Counted from the stretch's first letter, positions 44,853-56,589 are shown. The stretch is 64,000 nucleotides of DNA from Drosophila pseudoobscura (GCF_009870125.1 NC_046680.1:18061501-18125500); one strand, 5' to 3'. The notes: generated from the letters alone by a model not told the origin. Numbers and translations are program-made.

Positions 44853-47277
44853 TTATGCCCTAAAGAATCTTACAACTCGTACAATATATTGTCGGCAAAT
44901 GGGGCATTCGTTTAGCACTTTGCCACATTTCGTGCACGTGGCCATGTGCCCGCACTCCAGGAATACGCACTCAATGGGCGCATCCATGCAAATCTTACAA
45001 AGCTCATCCGTAGCCAGTTTTTCGACAGCTGCAACGGGTCGTGGATACATGTTAGAAGAGTTACGCCTGGTTTAGCAGGCCAAGGATTCCTCTCACCTGG
45101 TGTCGAGCGCATTGTCTTCCAGAGCCTGCTCACTCGATCGAGCAGTTCCTGTTTCTCACAGCACCCTTTGTAGTCCACGCGATGCAACATGAGGACCTCC
45201 TTCAATTGTTTCACCGTCAGACTCTCCAAATCATTTCTGTGGAGCAAGCGAAGAACATTAGTATATTTCGTTTACCCCATTTACATAGAGCATGTAGCAT
45301 CTACACATACAAATCTTCAAAATCTTGCAAATTAACAAATCGCGAATCAATGCAGGCCGCCGGCTCATAGTCCGAAGGCGCTGCATACACATGAATGCCC
45401 TCGTCATCGTCCCAGTGAATATCATCATCCTGCGTTGGCGAGAACTCAATTGTGGGCGTAATTGGCATAGCCGAAGATCTCCCCCCAGCGGCCACGCTGA
45501 CGGCCTCTCCACTCAGAGGAGATACACCGTAGCTGCCTGCCTCAGAGCCGTCTACAGACTTTGTGCGTTGTTCCAGGTACGTGAGAAAGTACTGCAGCTC
45601 TCTCTTGATATCCTCCTCAGACATTTGCGAGTTCTCCAGATGCCGCCGCATCTTCTCCACTTGCCGACGAATATTTGTCTTGTTCTTTCCACATCGCTGA
45701 CAGCTTTGCCGCTGCGAGTAAGTGGCTGGCTCGGGCTGTTCACTCAAGGTGGAGAGACCCAAAGTAAGCCCTCGTCCCCCAGATGCCACGGGCGATTCAT
45801 CGTCGCTGGAATGATGAGTGCGACTCAAGTAGCCATCGGAACGACGTCGGGTGACTTTCTTAGAGCGTTGCGGCACAGCGGGACAATGGTTTGGGGCAAC
45901 AGAGCGCTGCTCTATGTTGAGGGTCTCTGTGGTGTCCGCCCCTTCGTCTCCGTCCCGGGATGGTCGGCTGCGTAGAGTCACTTCTAGAATTTCCTCCGTG
46001 TGGCTAGTACTTGGCGTGTCAGCTGCTGGGTCGATCCTGTTCACCTCCAGCACTTGCCACTGGTCGAGGTTGCTGCTGTTGGTGTCTGTGGTGGTCTTGC
46101 TCTCGTCGGATATGCCCCCTATAGCGCCTAGCTCCTCGAAACTCGACTGTGAGGAAACATCAGCCCCGCAGGCATCCTTGCCAGTATCCTCCAGTATATT
46201 CGAGTAGCCTGGACTCGTGTTAGTAGTTCTGTTTATTGCTGTGGATGGACCCGGACCCAATCCAGCTGAGCTTGGCTCTGGCGCTGGATTGGCTTGCCCA
46301 CCCGTAACGCGTTCACTGAACGAGGCCATAATTTCATCATCAAAACACTCGCACTCGGATCGGTTGTCATGGACTTTTTCAATCGTTTGCTCGCTTTGAT
46401 TACCACGCTCTCGGCTGTTTTGTGGAGTGGGCTCAGCATCGCGGCTACTCGATGGCTGTGTGGAAGTCGACGGACTATTGCTGCTACGGCTGCTGCCGTT
46501 CGTAGTGGCATGAACATGAACCCGTTCGGGCCCACTAGAGCCGTTCACGGCACTGGCATATGTGGGAATCTCCCGCGTGGACACTCGTGGCTGCTCAAAT
46601 ATGTGCGAGGGTGCTTCAGTGCCCCCGCCGGCTTGACGGCCATTTTCCGGCGGCTTAGAACTTGCCTTTGTATCGAACGAAGCAAAGGAATCACTTAAGT
46701 TGTCGGTTAGATTAGTAAAGAAATTTTGGCACGATTGTTTGATGCTATCAATGGGGTTGGCCTGTCCTCGTCCAGGACTGTGAGGAGCATTGCTAGCACG
46801 TCCCGTGTCCACTTGGGCCACATGCGCCAGCACCAGACCGACAAGTTCCTCTTTCTCTGTAAAGGGCATCTGTGTAAACTTTGAATCTGTTGAAATTGCC
46901 TCTGTTCTGACTCACCCAAACAGCCATCAGTGGATATATGCTTAGACTGCAAGTAAAATATAAGATCCTTCGGCTTAAGCTTCAGCAAGTCGGTCCGCAG
47001 CAGCGGTCGTTGAGCAAATATCGCACATCGCTGGCAGCGCCTGGCATCTATGCAGTTGGCGCAATAAAAGCGCCTGTGGTTGGGATAAATCAAATGAAAA
47101 CAATTATTCTCGTACCCCAAACACCTATATATTTACTTATGTATGCATTGTATTTATGTATGCATTTTGGTCTGAACAGATGTAATTATGTACCTACATA
47201 TGTACTTACTTGCAATCAAAGCAGGCGCGCTTCCGACGAAATACGGTGAACTCTACTCCACAACTCTCGCAGGGCAT
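44853..47277 (-). CDS. RNF34/RFFL (CARP) type RING E3 ubiquitin ligase, 695 aa
   Basis: Orthologue of the vertebrate CARP ligases RNF34 and rififylin, endosome-associated E3s that ubiquitinate caspases and other regulators. Exons on the - strand: 47277-47210, 47073-46916, 46856-45311, 45236-45097 and 45028-44853, in frame. Residues 1-40 are a FYVE-like zinc module ([20 protein letters not shown], then DCKRFYCANC and CQRC). A SAP-like helix pair follows ([20 protein letters not shown]). Residues about 95-585 are long, Ser/Thr-rich and poorly conserved, much longer than in vertebrates (total about 370). Then come a second SAP-like motif ([20 protein letters not shown]) and a C-terminal C3HC4 [28 protein letters not shown] and [17 protein letters not shown]. 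The RING and second SAP are very close to RNF34. The upstream block at 47592-47653 is its promoter. Confidence 0.9.
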
Positions 47278-47591
47278 AATTGGGTGTGTAGTTTATGAGC
47301 GTATGTACTAGTCCAATCGACCATTTACTTTATCCTTGCCCTTCCTTCTCACTCCCACTGTGTTGGCATTGCATTTGTTTTTCAATGTCAACTCTCTGAA
47401 TCACTGGATAATCGAGCCTTTTTGCGCCCTTATCATATCTCCGTCGATTGCAATAGCTTTTGGACGCAGAAAGTCTGCCAAACACTTACTCATTAGTAAC
47501 CAATAAAGCTTGCAATGATTTTTATAAATTTTATCAGGCAAAGCAATATATATATACATATACATAAATATGTACATAAATATATGCCAGG

Positions 47592-47685
47592 CAGTGTGAC
47601 CGATGAAGTACAATTTATCGATAAAATACATCGACCCTCAGAAATATACCGAAATATAACGTCATTTTCAAAATATAACGATGAA
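47592..47685 (-). promoter_or_regulatory. promoter of the RING gene (motif 6, DRE, motif 1)
   Basis: Read on the - strand: TTATATTTTGAAAATGACG, TTCGGTATATTT (47653-47642), CTGAGGGTCGATG, the DRE TATCGATA (47616-47623) and motif 1 CGGTCACACTG (47602-47592). Same order and spacing style as the block at 24434-24541. The start codon at 47277 is about 315 bp downstream. Confidence 0.8.
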
Positions 47686-47689
47686 AAAA

Positions 47690-48655
47690 CGAACAGGATA
47701 ACAACTTGTAACAAAGCTCGATAAAGAATACCAATAATGTAAACATTTAATAGCACGGTTTTATTATATGTTCTTCTTTCTTGATCGTCGTATTCGAATG
47801 AATGTGTGTTGGCATAATGATACTTGTCCTCGACAAGTATCGATATATCGTGTACATTGGTATTTCTTATAATACTATCGATGAGTAAATCTTAAACTAA
47901 TATTCAAATCTTATAAACTAATATTCATATCTTACAATAATAATAATAATTACTCTTGTTGGTCCATCCTATCTTTTATCTTTGTATAAAAACGACCACG
48001 ATATCTTTCACCTTAACTGCGCCAATCCATTGGACGGATTGATGCAGGTGATTCTTGATTTGAGAAAGCAAAAGTTAAAAAACCTCCGTATGAAAGTTTT
48101 TCATAGCGACAACAAAAGAAATTTAACTCGTTTCGTATTTAGCTGTTTTTATTTAATTCACATCCACTACTTAAATTTAAGTATTTAATTATATGCATTT
48201 AAATAGTTAAGTGCCATAAAATGTTTCAAACTTGTTTAAAATAATACATTTTTAAATTTCTAAATATTATACGGTTTGCCTTCAAGTCATTTAGTTATAT
48301 ACACATGGTTTCCGATGATTGAGCTTTTCCGAAATTCTTCTTGATAAGTCTTTAATTATATAAACAAATGCCATTGCCCGTTGCACTTGCTACTGCTACG
48401 AGCACAGAGAAAGGTTTGCAAGCTATTCTATTTTAACTGCCGAGTGATGAGTGTTGTGTTGGAATCCTTAAGCAGCGCCAGCACCGCAACGTTTGTCTAA
48501 AGTTGCCCAACACCACAGGTGTGGTGTGGTTTGCGTGTTTTGTGGAAACATAGGCAACCGAAAGAGAGAGCAAATGAACTTTGAATTTGAAAATGTACAG
48601 TTCTTTTTATGTTGTTATATTGGCGAGTTGAACGCTGCCTTGCACTCAAGACAGA
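47690..48655. other. AT-rich intergenic, no gene supported
   Basis: Short open frames only, and strongly AT-rich (47870-48360). It lies between the SCCRO3 3' end and the RING gene promoter. A reversed AATAAA-like signal was not pinned down. Confidence 0.5.
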
Positions 48656-48657
48656 TA

Positions 48658-49881
48658 CTACGAAACGTGATCCAGATCTCCAGCCTTGACGTGGCTCTGA
48701 AGGAGATCATCATTGTTGTTATCATCGTCATGAATACCTGACAATTCCAGCGCAAGATTCTTTTCATATTCCACAAAGTCGTCGAAGAGACTGGGCCACG
48801 CTTCGGTGTCATCGTAATTGTTTATATCACATTGTTCCGTAAAGTTGAGGTACATGTTCCATGTATCCTTCGGTATGCGGCGTATATTCGGGTGCTTTTC
48901 GAGGAAGTTTATCCAGTTAGAAAAGAGATCAGGTGATTGTACAGTGAACACTAGTTTCCACAAATCTATTGCCATCTCCAGGGAGAGGACACGCTGATCG
49001 GGTTCAAGGCCAAAGCTGAAATTAAGCAAATAGCAAGAGATTATCGGGCATATATAAATATACAAAATATTAGCAGTATAGTAAATTACCGAAAGGTGAA
49101 ACGATATAGCTGCTTGAACATCTCGGAATCCGCCTTAAGCATCTCAATTGTTTGCTCCAGCCGCAGGCGAATGTTAGCTATTGTGTCCGCACGCATCTTG
49201 TGCAGGCCATCAATAAATTCCGTCTTGGTGAACCGGCACATCTGAGAGGCATCCAGGCACCAGGCCAATACAAGTATTGCGAACTCATCGGGCTGATAGT
49301 TCAGATCATTGCACAAACGTTCGATGCCATCAGTGAGTATCATGTCCTCATCGTCCGGGTCTTTGTACACATCGAACAGTTTGATTAGATTTTGGTGTGA
49401 AACCTCCATGGATTCCTTGACAGCTGTGCGAACGATACATAATTAAAACGAATTCAAATATAAATCTCTCCCTTTTGGCAGACAAAATGACTCACCAGTT
49501 GTTATGATATCGCTCATCGTGGGTGCACTTCCATTAAGCAAACCTAAAGACTTAAAACTATTACGCTTAGTATCACAATTGTTTGCTTTTACTGGCTTGA
49601 GTGGAGTTCGGCTAGAGAGCAATTCGTCTGTTTCTGGAATGTAATGAACAAGAGAATTTTGACTTAAAAGTGAAGGGCGATTTTATTTCAATGTACATAC
49701 CGCGTGGCCGGTCGTTGTATATGGCACAGCGCTCATTTGCATTGGGATTGGGGCCGACCGATTCGTAGCAGTTGGCGAGGCTGGTGGTTTGGCAGGCGTT
49801 CGATTGCGATGCGTTAGGAGATGAGGACGTTGGCAACGATTGTTCGGCAGAAGACTGGAAGCATTTCAGGCAATTGCCCAT
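48658..49881 (-). CDS. SCCRO3: DCN1-like protein 3 (DCUN1D3/SCCRO3), 336 aa
   Basis: Co-E3 of the DCUN1D family; it binds cullins and the NEDD8 E2 and promotes or restrains cullin neddylation. Exons on the - strand: 49881-49701, 49633-49496, 49423-49090 and 49015-48658, in frame. The N-terminus [11 protein letters not shown] has Gly2 and nearby Cys residues, the N-myristoylation/palmitoylation signal that places DCUN1D3 at membranes and separates it from other paralogues. Residues about 1-110 are otherwise disordered. The PONY (DCUN1) domain covers about 115-305, with [40 protein letters not shown] and the C-terminal [11 protein letters not shown] and [11 protein letters not shown] signature. 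A short acidic, Asn-rich tail follows. Human DCUN1D3 has 304 residues with the same arrangement. The symbol follows the D. melanogaster orthologue. Confidence 0.9.
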
Positions 49882-50384
49882 AGTGCGGGCGGTTTGGTGT
49901 CCTCCGCGACTTGCCCTGGCCCTGCACTTCGCATATGCTTCCCCAGCTCTGGCTAAATGGCTGACACTTGTTTCTCACGGCGTCTGGAGCTGCGGATCGC
50001 TTAACATTGGCACTGCGAGTTCGCCCAATGACGCTCTGACGCATCGAACATATGGTGAGACTTCTTTGTTGCTCCGGCTGTGGCTACGGGTATGGATATT
50101 GCTTTGCTGTTCTGCTGTTGTTATTTTGGTGGTGCCTCCTACGCAAACGCACTACTGCGTGTGTCTGTGTATACATACATATATTGACACACGTCGTGCA
50201 TATACATCCAGCTGCAGTAATCACTACCACAAAAATACTCGATTTGAGTACTTTTCACATCTTACTTTGTTTCATTTTTTCCCACACTCAACCATTACTT
50301 TTTTGTGGCACATATCTCAGGGGTCGACTTTCAGCAAGATTTTATTTATTTATTTATTTTTTTTTTTGAGGTTGAATAGCAAAT

Positions 50385-50485
50385 GAGTGTGGCCGCGGTT
50401 AAGATATACAGTATGACCCTCAGAAATATACCGAAACATACCATTTCATTTAAATAGTATACCGTAAATATACTGACAAATTCAA
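50385..50485 (-). promoter_or_regulatory. motif 6 promoter block upstream of SCCRO3
   Basis: Read on the - strand: GTCAGTATATTT (50477-50466), ACGGTATAC, TTAAATGAAATGGTATG, TTCGGTATATTT (50435-50424) and CTGAGGGTC, then a degenerate motif 1, CGGCCACACTC (50395-50385). The start codon is about 500 bp downstream, so a long leader or an additional start site is implied. Confidence 0.55.
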
Positions 50486-50660
50486 GTTATATTTTACATA
50501 TTCCTCGTTTTCTTTCTTCCGTTGAATATTACGAGCTATATAGAACATTTAACCATGCCCACATAATTTTAGCCCATTAATGAATCAATTTTCTACACAA
50601 TTGGTTAGTTTTTAATCCTTGCTTTTATTGCATTTTGGCTAAAACAAGGTTTGAACAAAG
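50486..50660 (-). repeat. dispersed repeat copy (putative hAT 3' end), reversed
   Basis: Reverse complement of the unit seen at 24240-24433 and 36475-36663, joined to the SCCRO3 motif 6 block exactly as in the + strand copies. Confidence 0.65.
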
Positions 50661-50925
50661 TAGTTCAACTAAAAATCAGTCGCAATGTTGCTGGTATTTA
50701 AAGACGTGATGCGTGTATAGGCCTTAGTACACCCTATTTTGCTAATTTTATATGTAGATCAAACGTGATTTATAAAGACCTTTTCTCAAATCGATATTCT
50801 TTAGACATATTCAAGTACATTATTAGTATATTGTGTATATTTATCTCGATCCTGATACCTACTGAGCCTTGGAAGACAAACGTAGTCACAATTCTATAAC
50901 ATCCATTTACCCCAGGGTATGTGTG
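50519..50925. repeat. direct repeat, copy 1 of 2
   Basis: About 405 bp that recur at 51268-51669 with high identity, including TTGGTTAGTTTTTAATCC, AAAGTAGTTCAAC, GATGCGTGTATAGGCC and ATCTCGATCCTGATACC. The first part overlaps the dispersed repeat. Confidence 0.85.
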
Positions 50926-51267
50926 CATGGAATTAGCAACATGTTTGTGTTTGGAATGAGACTCATTGTTGCAAAAGCGAAACTGCGGCGAATCGGGTAT
51001 TGCCTATATTTCAAGCTATAGATGCCCACTTAGCTTTATCCCATAGATAAATGCATTTTCTACAAGATTGCTTCTTTTAATTACCTTAATGTATTTTATT
51101 TTGACCAAAAAACGGTTTTCAAGAAAATGTTGCTGCAACAGTGTGTATGGAATGTGCAACATTGTGTATGGAACGAGACTCATTGTTGCTAAAGCGAACT
51201 GGGGCGAACTGCGGCGAACTGCGGCGAATTAAAAAAAAACGACCAATTCCACATATTATTTGTTCCG

Positions 51268-51669
51268 TTGAATAATACTATCTATATGGAACATTTAGCC
51301 ATGCCCACACAATTTTGTACGATTAATGAATCAATTTTCTACACAATTGGTTAGTTTTTAATCCTTGCTTTTATTGCATTTTGGCTAAAACAAGGTTTGA
51401 ACAAAGTAGTTCAACAAAAAATCTGTCGCAATGTTGCTGGTATTTAAAGACATGATGCGTGTATAGGCCTTAGTACACCCTATTTTGCTAATTTTATATG
51501 TAGATCAAACGTGATTTATAAAGACCTTTTCTCAAATCGATATTCTTTAGACATATTCAAGTACATTATTAGTATATTGTGTATATTTATCTCGATCCTG
51601 ATACCTACTGAGCCTTGGAAGACAAACGTATTCATAACTCTATAGCATCCATTTCCCACAGGGTATGTG
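51268..51669. repeat. direct repeat, copy 2 of 2
   Basis: Second copy of 50519-50925, offset by about 750 bp. A third, partial and more diverged piece (AAACGTGATTTATAAAGACC) follows at about 51675-51770. The interval between the copies contains CTGCGGCGAA-type short repeats near 51203-51230. Confidence 0.85.
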
Positions 51670-51769
51670 TGATGAAACGTGATTTATAAAGACCTTTTCT
51701 CAAATTGATATGTTTTTGACATATTCATGCATATGATTAGTGTCTTGTATATATATCCCGATCGCGATA

Positions 51770-53000
51770 CATATTCTTGGCCGAGAGGTGCGCGCCAACT
51801 AGAAATTGTTTGAAAGTGAATGAGCGAAAAGAATTTAAATGCATACTATTTTAATAAATTATACACATAAGTACGATTTGAGAGTGCGAAACTGCAAACC
51901 CGCGTAAATAAGTTTCTATACCATCTCTTCATAAATATACATTTGAAAATAATTCGTCGCCCAGAGTGGCAACGCCACTGCCGCGCTCTCAAAAATCAAA
52001 AGGCGCTCTCAAGTTTAAGCCAACTAGTTACCAATTTCACTTACCATCTTCAGTTACCATTTCAGCAGTGCTTCCGGAAGTACGTGCGCGTCGTGATCGT
52101 GTATTCTAGCGATTGTAAAAGAAAACTTTTAGCCAAGTATAAGAAGAAAAGAAAAGTGTTAGTTGCTCAGCGGGAAAATCCCACTTGTTTCGGTGCAGTG
52201 CATGGGAAAAGCGGTCTTGAACTCTGCCAAGAAACAGCACATATGTATGTACATACATATGTACTTACTGTGTGTATTCGTTGTAAATGGTTGACTGCTT
52301 CGACGGAACTGCACAATAGATGGTTTTTGGGCAGTTCCAAAACCAGCCAGCAAGGTTGACTGAACTTGGTAGTTGGGTCGGTTGTTCGGGTATGTAAGCC
52401 AAGACTTGGTATATGTGTTATGTGTGTGTCTGTTCTTTGGCCAACAACGTGTGAACATTTGTCCGCGTATGAGTCCATGTTAGTATATTTGTGAAAAGGT
52501 AAAACGAAATCTGCTCTGCGGACTGCTTGGATGATCTTTGTTTTAACTGGTTTTAATTAGCCCTGTAACGAGAGAGAGTTTCCATACATGCTCACGTTTA
52601 ATAATAAAAAGGAACATATTCATGTGTAAATCCCATAGGCCAATGCCGTACATTTCGTTGGAATGTGTAGGAAAGTTCGTTGTTAGTTGACGTTCACATC
52701 ATTCGAATTTTGTCCCACCTCAGTCGGCATCTGCTCCAGGGCCTGTGCCACTGTCTAAATGCATCCCCTTGAATGTGAAAGTTGGTACACTCATGTGCCT
52801 GGTATTTAGCATCTTGTTTCTCAGAGGAAACTCTCAGTTTCTGCATCGCGGACGATACTTCGAATGATGTCTGATCCAGTTCTGTTTTAAGTGGGGCATC
52901 AAGGATGGAAAATATATTAAAGTACCCCCTAACATGTAGGTATTTCCTTCCAGTTCGATTATAGAAGTCCCATCAGCGGAACAACTGATTGATAAGACAG
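51770..53000. other. Sans upstream region
   Basis: No coding frame with family character. There is an ATGTAC/GTACAT palindromic simple repeat at about 52240-52264. The Sans leader presumably lies near the right end. Confidence 0.4.
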
Positions 53001-53007
53001 CCGGGAA

Positions 53008-54876
53008 TGTCTTCAGACCGGTTTCACAAGTGAGTGTAGTTCGTAGCATACATGCAATTAATTTCGTTCTATCTTATCGCCTTGTCATGCACAAGACTCA
53101 TTAACTTTTCAAATCTGCTCTCCCCTGGGCCGTAGAGCCGCCAAAGATGGGCTGCTGGACGTGCTGTCGGTGGCCACTCGCAAGGACACGAATGCCAAGG
53201 ACAGTGACTCCATGACGCCGGTAATGTGGGCGGCCTTCGAGGGACGTCTGGATGCACTTCGCCTGCTGTGTGGGAGAGGGTAAGCATCGGCACCGTCCCA
53301 TCACAAATTTCGTTTTAACGGGTTTCCTATTCGACTTTATAGCGGTGACCCCGATAAATGTGACCAATTTGGCAACACAGCCCTTCACTTGTCCTCGGCC
53401 AAGGGGCATCTGCATTGCGTCGACTTTTTGGTCAAATTTGGGGTAAACATTTACGCCTTGGACATCGATAAGCACAGTGCGAAGGACCTGGCGGCTATTA
53501 ACGGACGGGACGAGATCCTGCGATACCTGGACGCGGCCACAGCCCAATTCGAGGCCAATGAAAAGTATGCTCACATAAAATCATACAAAAATCATCTGTG
53601 TATCCATGTGTTTCCTTTTTAGAAAGAAGTCCCGGGCTTTGAGGGAGCTGGCCGAGAAGAACTGCGAGAAACGTGTCCGTGAGTACATGAAGCGTCAGCA
53701 GCAGCGGCAGGACACTGACTACTGTGATGCCAGTCCTCCAAACGCAACGAGCTACGGCACCAGCAAGCCCAGTAACATGCTGTCCACGCTCAAGCAAAAG
53801 ATCTGGTCCAGCCAGGGCAACCTGAATAAGACACCACGCGAACCAGCCCCAGCTACAGCGCCGACAAAGTTCAGTGATCTGGTGGGCAGCGGGAGCAGCA
53901 GCAGTGGTGGGTCCACCATAGCCAGTCGAGTGGGAACAGTACAAAAGAGGCCCTCGCACTTGCAGAGGCAACACACCAGCGCCTGTCCCCACTCAAAGGT
54001 GGTTGGCGACGGAGACGGCGGCTTTAAAGTGCGTGAGTTGGAGCCGGATGGTAAGCGGACCATAACTTCGCTGACGGGCCTGCAGCGCGACTCCGAGGTG
54101 CTGTACGTGGGAACCTTCAGCTCCACCGAGGAGAGCGTTGGCAAGCGCGGCAAAATCACGGACGTGTTTGAGGTGGAGTCAAGCATCGACGAGCCAGACC
54201 ACAACGAGAACCGAATAGGCTACAGTTCGGCGCTATCGCGCTCCTTTTCCCAGCCCGACATTCTTGGCGATAACCCCTTGACGCAGGAGCTGAGCGAGGA
54301 TTTGGGTCGCCAGAGACCCGTCGGCCTCTTCGACAGACCCACAATGCTGGGCAGCATTGCATTCAGGCGCTCGGTGACGGCGGCTCTCAGCCAACTGCAG
54401 CTGCACACAGACACAAGCTCAACCTCGACAATGCGCAACGCTGGCGGAAGCAACGGCAACGGCAATCACGTCAAGGAACGCTCTGGCGGCAACAAGGGGC
54501 GCATGTACCTGAATCTATCCGACGACACGGACTCCGAGGGCGGTGGCAACGACATATACAGCGAAGATGAGGACGACGATCAGGAGGCCATGTGCAGTGC
54601 CCTGCAGCGGTTCCTGGCTGTCTGGGCCTTGGAGGAGTACCTCCCAGTGTGAGTAATATATTCTCCATCTCTTTCTGCTCTCATTTAACCTATCGAGCGG
54701 TGTTTTTCAGATTTCAAAAGCAAGAGATTGACCTGGAAACACTAATGCTGCTCACAGAAGGGGACATCAAGTCACTCGGCCTGCCGCTGGGACCGTTCAG
54801 GAAGCTCTCCTTTGCCATCCAGGAGCGACGCAACGCCTTGGCAAATCCTGGCCCCATGCTAGACAGTCGCCTCTAG
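53008..54876 (+). CDS. Sans: Sans (USH1G orthologue): ankyrin-repeat and SAM scaffold, 526 aa
   Basis: Scaffold protein orthologous to human Usher protein SANS/USH1G, which works with myosin VIIa and cadherin complexes in actin-based protrusions. Exons: 53008-53030, 53136-53279, 53343-53564, 53623-54648 and 54711-54876, in frame. The first coding exon is only 23 nt (MSSDRFHK) but joins perfectly to AAKDGLLDVLSVATRKD. Three ankyrin repeats follow (about residues 1-125: TPVMWAAFEGRLDALRLL, DPDKCDQFGNTALHLSSAKG, NIYALDIDKHSAKDLAAING). Then comes a basic coiled region (KKKSRALRELAEKNCEKRV) and a long disordered centre with an acidic run. The SAM domain is at about 455-515 (LQRFLAVWALEEYLPVFQK, IDLETLMLLTEGDIKSLGLP). 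The C-terminus DSRL fits a class I PDZ-binding end, like human TEL. The order of domains matches USH1G along its whole length. Confidence 0.93.
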
Positions 54877-55015
54877 TTCGTAGCGTCTAGTTTTTATGTA
54901 TTCGAATCTAATATATCAAATCAAAAAATCAAAAAACCAACCGTTCATAATTAAATTAGCAAGAGTTTCATAGCATCCAGTTTTCCAGCAATCAAAAATT
55001 CACCACCTTGACTCA

Positions 55016-55043
55016 CCGATCACACTATCGCAGAACAGCTGAT
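55016..55043 (+). promoter_or_regulatory. core promoter motifs of the small membrane protein gene
   Basis: A motif 1-like CCGATCACACTA (55016-55027, one mismatch) and a motif 5 E-box AACAGCTGAT (55034-55043), about 145-170 bp before the ATG at 55186. Confidence 0.5.
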
Positions 55044-55185
55044 TTTTGCAAAGTTTTTGTTGTCATTTTTTCATTTTAAACTTTGTGAATCACATTAAAA
55101 GCCGGTACAAAAAGCAAGCCTCCCGGCCAGTGTGCGTCTTCATAGATCTCAGGAAAATAAACTGGAAAAAGAAAAATTGTTTGAA

Positions 55186-55551
55186 ATGGAGTACAGCAAC
55201 GCTCGCAGTTCTCAGGACACTAGCGACTGGCGAGACCTTTCATTCCACATGGTTATCTATGAGTACTTTGTAAAGAACACGTCGCTTTCGCCGGACCTGG
55301 GAACGCTCATCGGCTACATACTGTTCTTCGTGATCACTTGGTATTTGATTATCTGGGCCGCGCGATTCTTGTTTTCGCTGCTCTGGCCTGTTGTTATTGT
55401 GGTCCTAGTCGTGCTCACATTCCGCTTCATTGCCACATTTGAAGGCTCAGACTTTATAGACGTGTTTTTCCAGGCCGTAGTAGTGGTTGCAGATATGGTA
55501 TTGGCAATCTTGGGTAGAACCTTAGAGTTTGGTTTAAGTTTTTTAAATTAA
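55186..55551 (+). CDS. small multi-pass membrane protein, 121 aa, unknown function
   Basis: Intronless frame from ATG 55186; an upstream GTG extension to 55132 is unlikely. A hydrophilic N-terminus of about 35 residues (MEYSNARSSQDTSDW) precedes two or three hydrophobic segments: LIGYILFFVITWYLIIWAA, then FLFSLLWPVVIVVLVVLTF, and after a short acidic loop (EGSDFID) an amphipathic to hydrophobic end (FFQAVVVVADMVLAILG). No catalytic motif or recognisable family. The gene sits in a tight cluster with its own housekeeping-type promoter, about 310 bp after Sans. A short 3' UTR with AATAAT-like signals follows. Likely an endomembrane protein, but this is inference from hydropathy only. Confidence 0.8.
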   Translation: MEYSNARSSQDTSDWRDLSFHMVIYEYFVKNTSLSPDLGTLIGYILFFVITWYLIIWAARFLFSLLWPVVIVVLVVLTFRFIATFEGSDFIDVFFQAVVVVADMVLAILGRTLEFGLSFLN

Positions 55552-56100
55552 AGGTTTAACAGTTAATGTGTACTAATATGTAATTTTTGCATTGTAATTT
55601 ATAATAATAATGTAATGTAATTAAAGATCTCTGATCGTTGTCTTGGCATACTGTCACAATTATCTAGGGGGTTGAGTGTGTTAAGAACAAAAACAAGGGA
55701 ACAGCTAGCGAGCTACAACCCTTTTTCGTGGCGCTTCATTTTAAATCAGTGTCTAAGGTTAGTACTCACTTGCAGGTTACTTCCACTTTTTTTCACACAA
55801 CACAAGTTCCGTGTCGCCTGAAGTTTCAGCAATTTCTAAATTATTGTGACAAATATATTGTAAAATTTTCTAGTTTCACCGTCTAGCAGAAGACAAACCT
55901 TGCAGCACCTCTTTGGTTCAAGTTGAAGGCGACGGAATCTTATTTTTAGCCAGTAGGCCATAGCTAAGGTGTCGGCAGTGTCTGGTGCTCTTTCATATAT
56001 TTTTGGCGGCTAAAAAGTACACTTACATGTAAGAAAATGGGAGAAAAAGGCCCTTTGAGATTAAAATTCGAATAACATTGTTAATATTGCAGCTATCACA
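55552..56100. other. SkpB promoter and leader with likely 5' UTR intron
   Basis: GTGTCTAAG|GTTAGTACTC near 55757 is a plausible 5' splice site and TTAATATTGCAG|CTATCACA (ending 56092) a good acceptor just nine bases before the SkpB ATG, so a leader intron of about 335 bp is likely. No other feature is seen. Confidence 0.45.
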
Positions 56101-56589
56101 ATGCCCATCATTCGGCTGGAATCATCTGATAAAGAAATTTTCGACACGGACCAGGAGACCGCAAAATGCTCGGAGACCATCAAGACTGCTCTCGAAGATC
56201 TGGGCGATGAGAGCGACAATAGCGTGCTGCCCTTGCCGAATGTCAACTCGCTAATTTTGAAGAAGGTGCTTCATTGGGCCACCTACCACAAGGACGACGC
56301 CGAATTGGCCGAAGAAGACGAGAACAAGGAGAAGCGCACCGATGACATTTCGTCATGGGATGCGGACTTTTTAAAAGTGGACCAGGGTACCTTGTTTGAG
56401 CTGATTTTGGCTGCCAATTATCTGAACATTCAGGGATTGCTGGATGTGACGTGCAAAACAGTCGCCAATATGATCAAGGGGGGAAAGTCTCCCCAAGAGA
56501 TCCGGGACACATTTGGTATAACTAACGACTTCTCGCCATCTGAGGAGGAGCAGGTGCGTAAAGAGAACGAGTGGTGCGAGGATAAGTGA
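56101..56589 (+). CDS. SkpB: Skp1-family SCF adaptor, 162 aa
   Basis: Adaptor of SCF (Skp1-Cullin-F-box) ubiquitin ligases; it joins F-box proteins to Cul1. The single coding exon gives a full-length Skp1: an N-terminal BTB/POZ-type fold starting [19 protein letters not shown], with the cullin-contact region [20 protein letters not shown], an acidic insert ([14 protein letters not shown]), [40 protein letters not shown] and the F-box-binding C-terminal helices ending in [15 protein letters not shown]. All hallmark positions are present. The genus has several Skp1 paralogues; the sequence differs from the near-invariant SkpA type (for example [14 protein letters not shown]), and Muller C location with these neighbours fits SkpB. 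Paralogue identity is less sure than family. Confidence 0.92.
   Translation: MPIIRLESSDKEIFDTDQETAKCSETIKTALEDLGDESDNSVLPLPNVNSLILKKVLHWATYHKDDAELAEEDENKEKRTDDISSWDADFLKVDQGTLFELILAANYLNIQGLLDVTCKTVANMIKGGKSPQEIRDTFGITNDFSPSEEEQVRKENEWCEDK

Noticed and set aside
45325-45975. 216-codon + strand frame
   Set aside because: Antisense shadow of the large RING gene exon, with low-complexity Arg/Leu composition.
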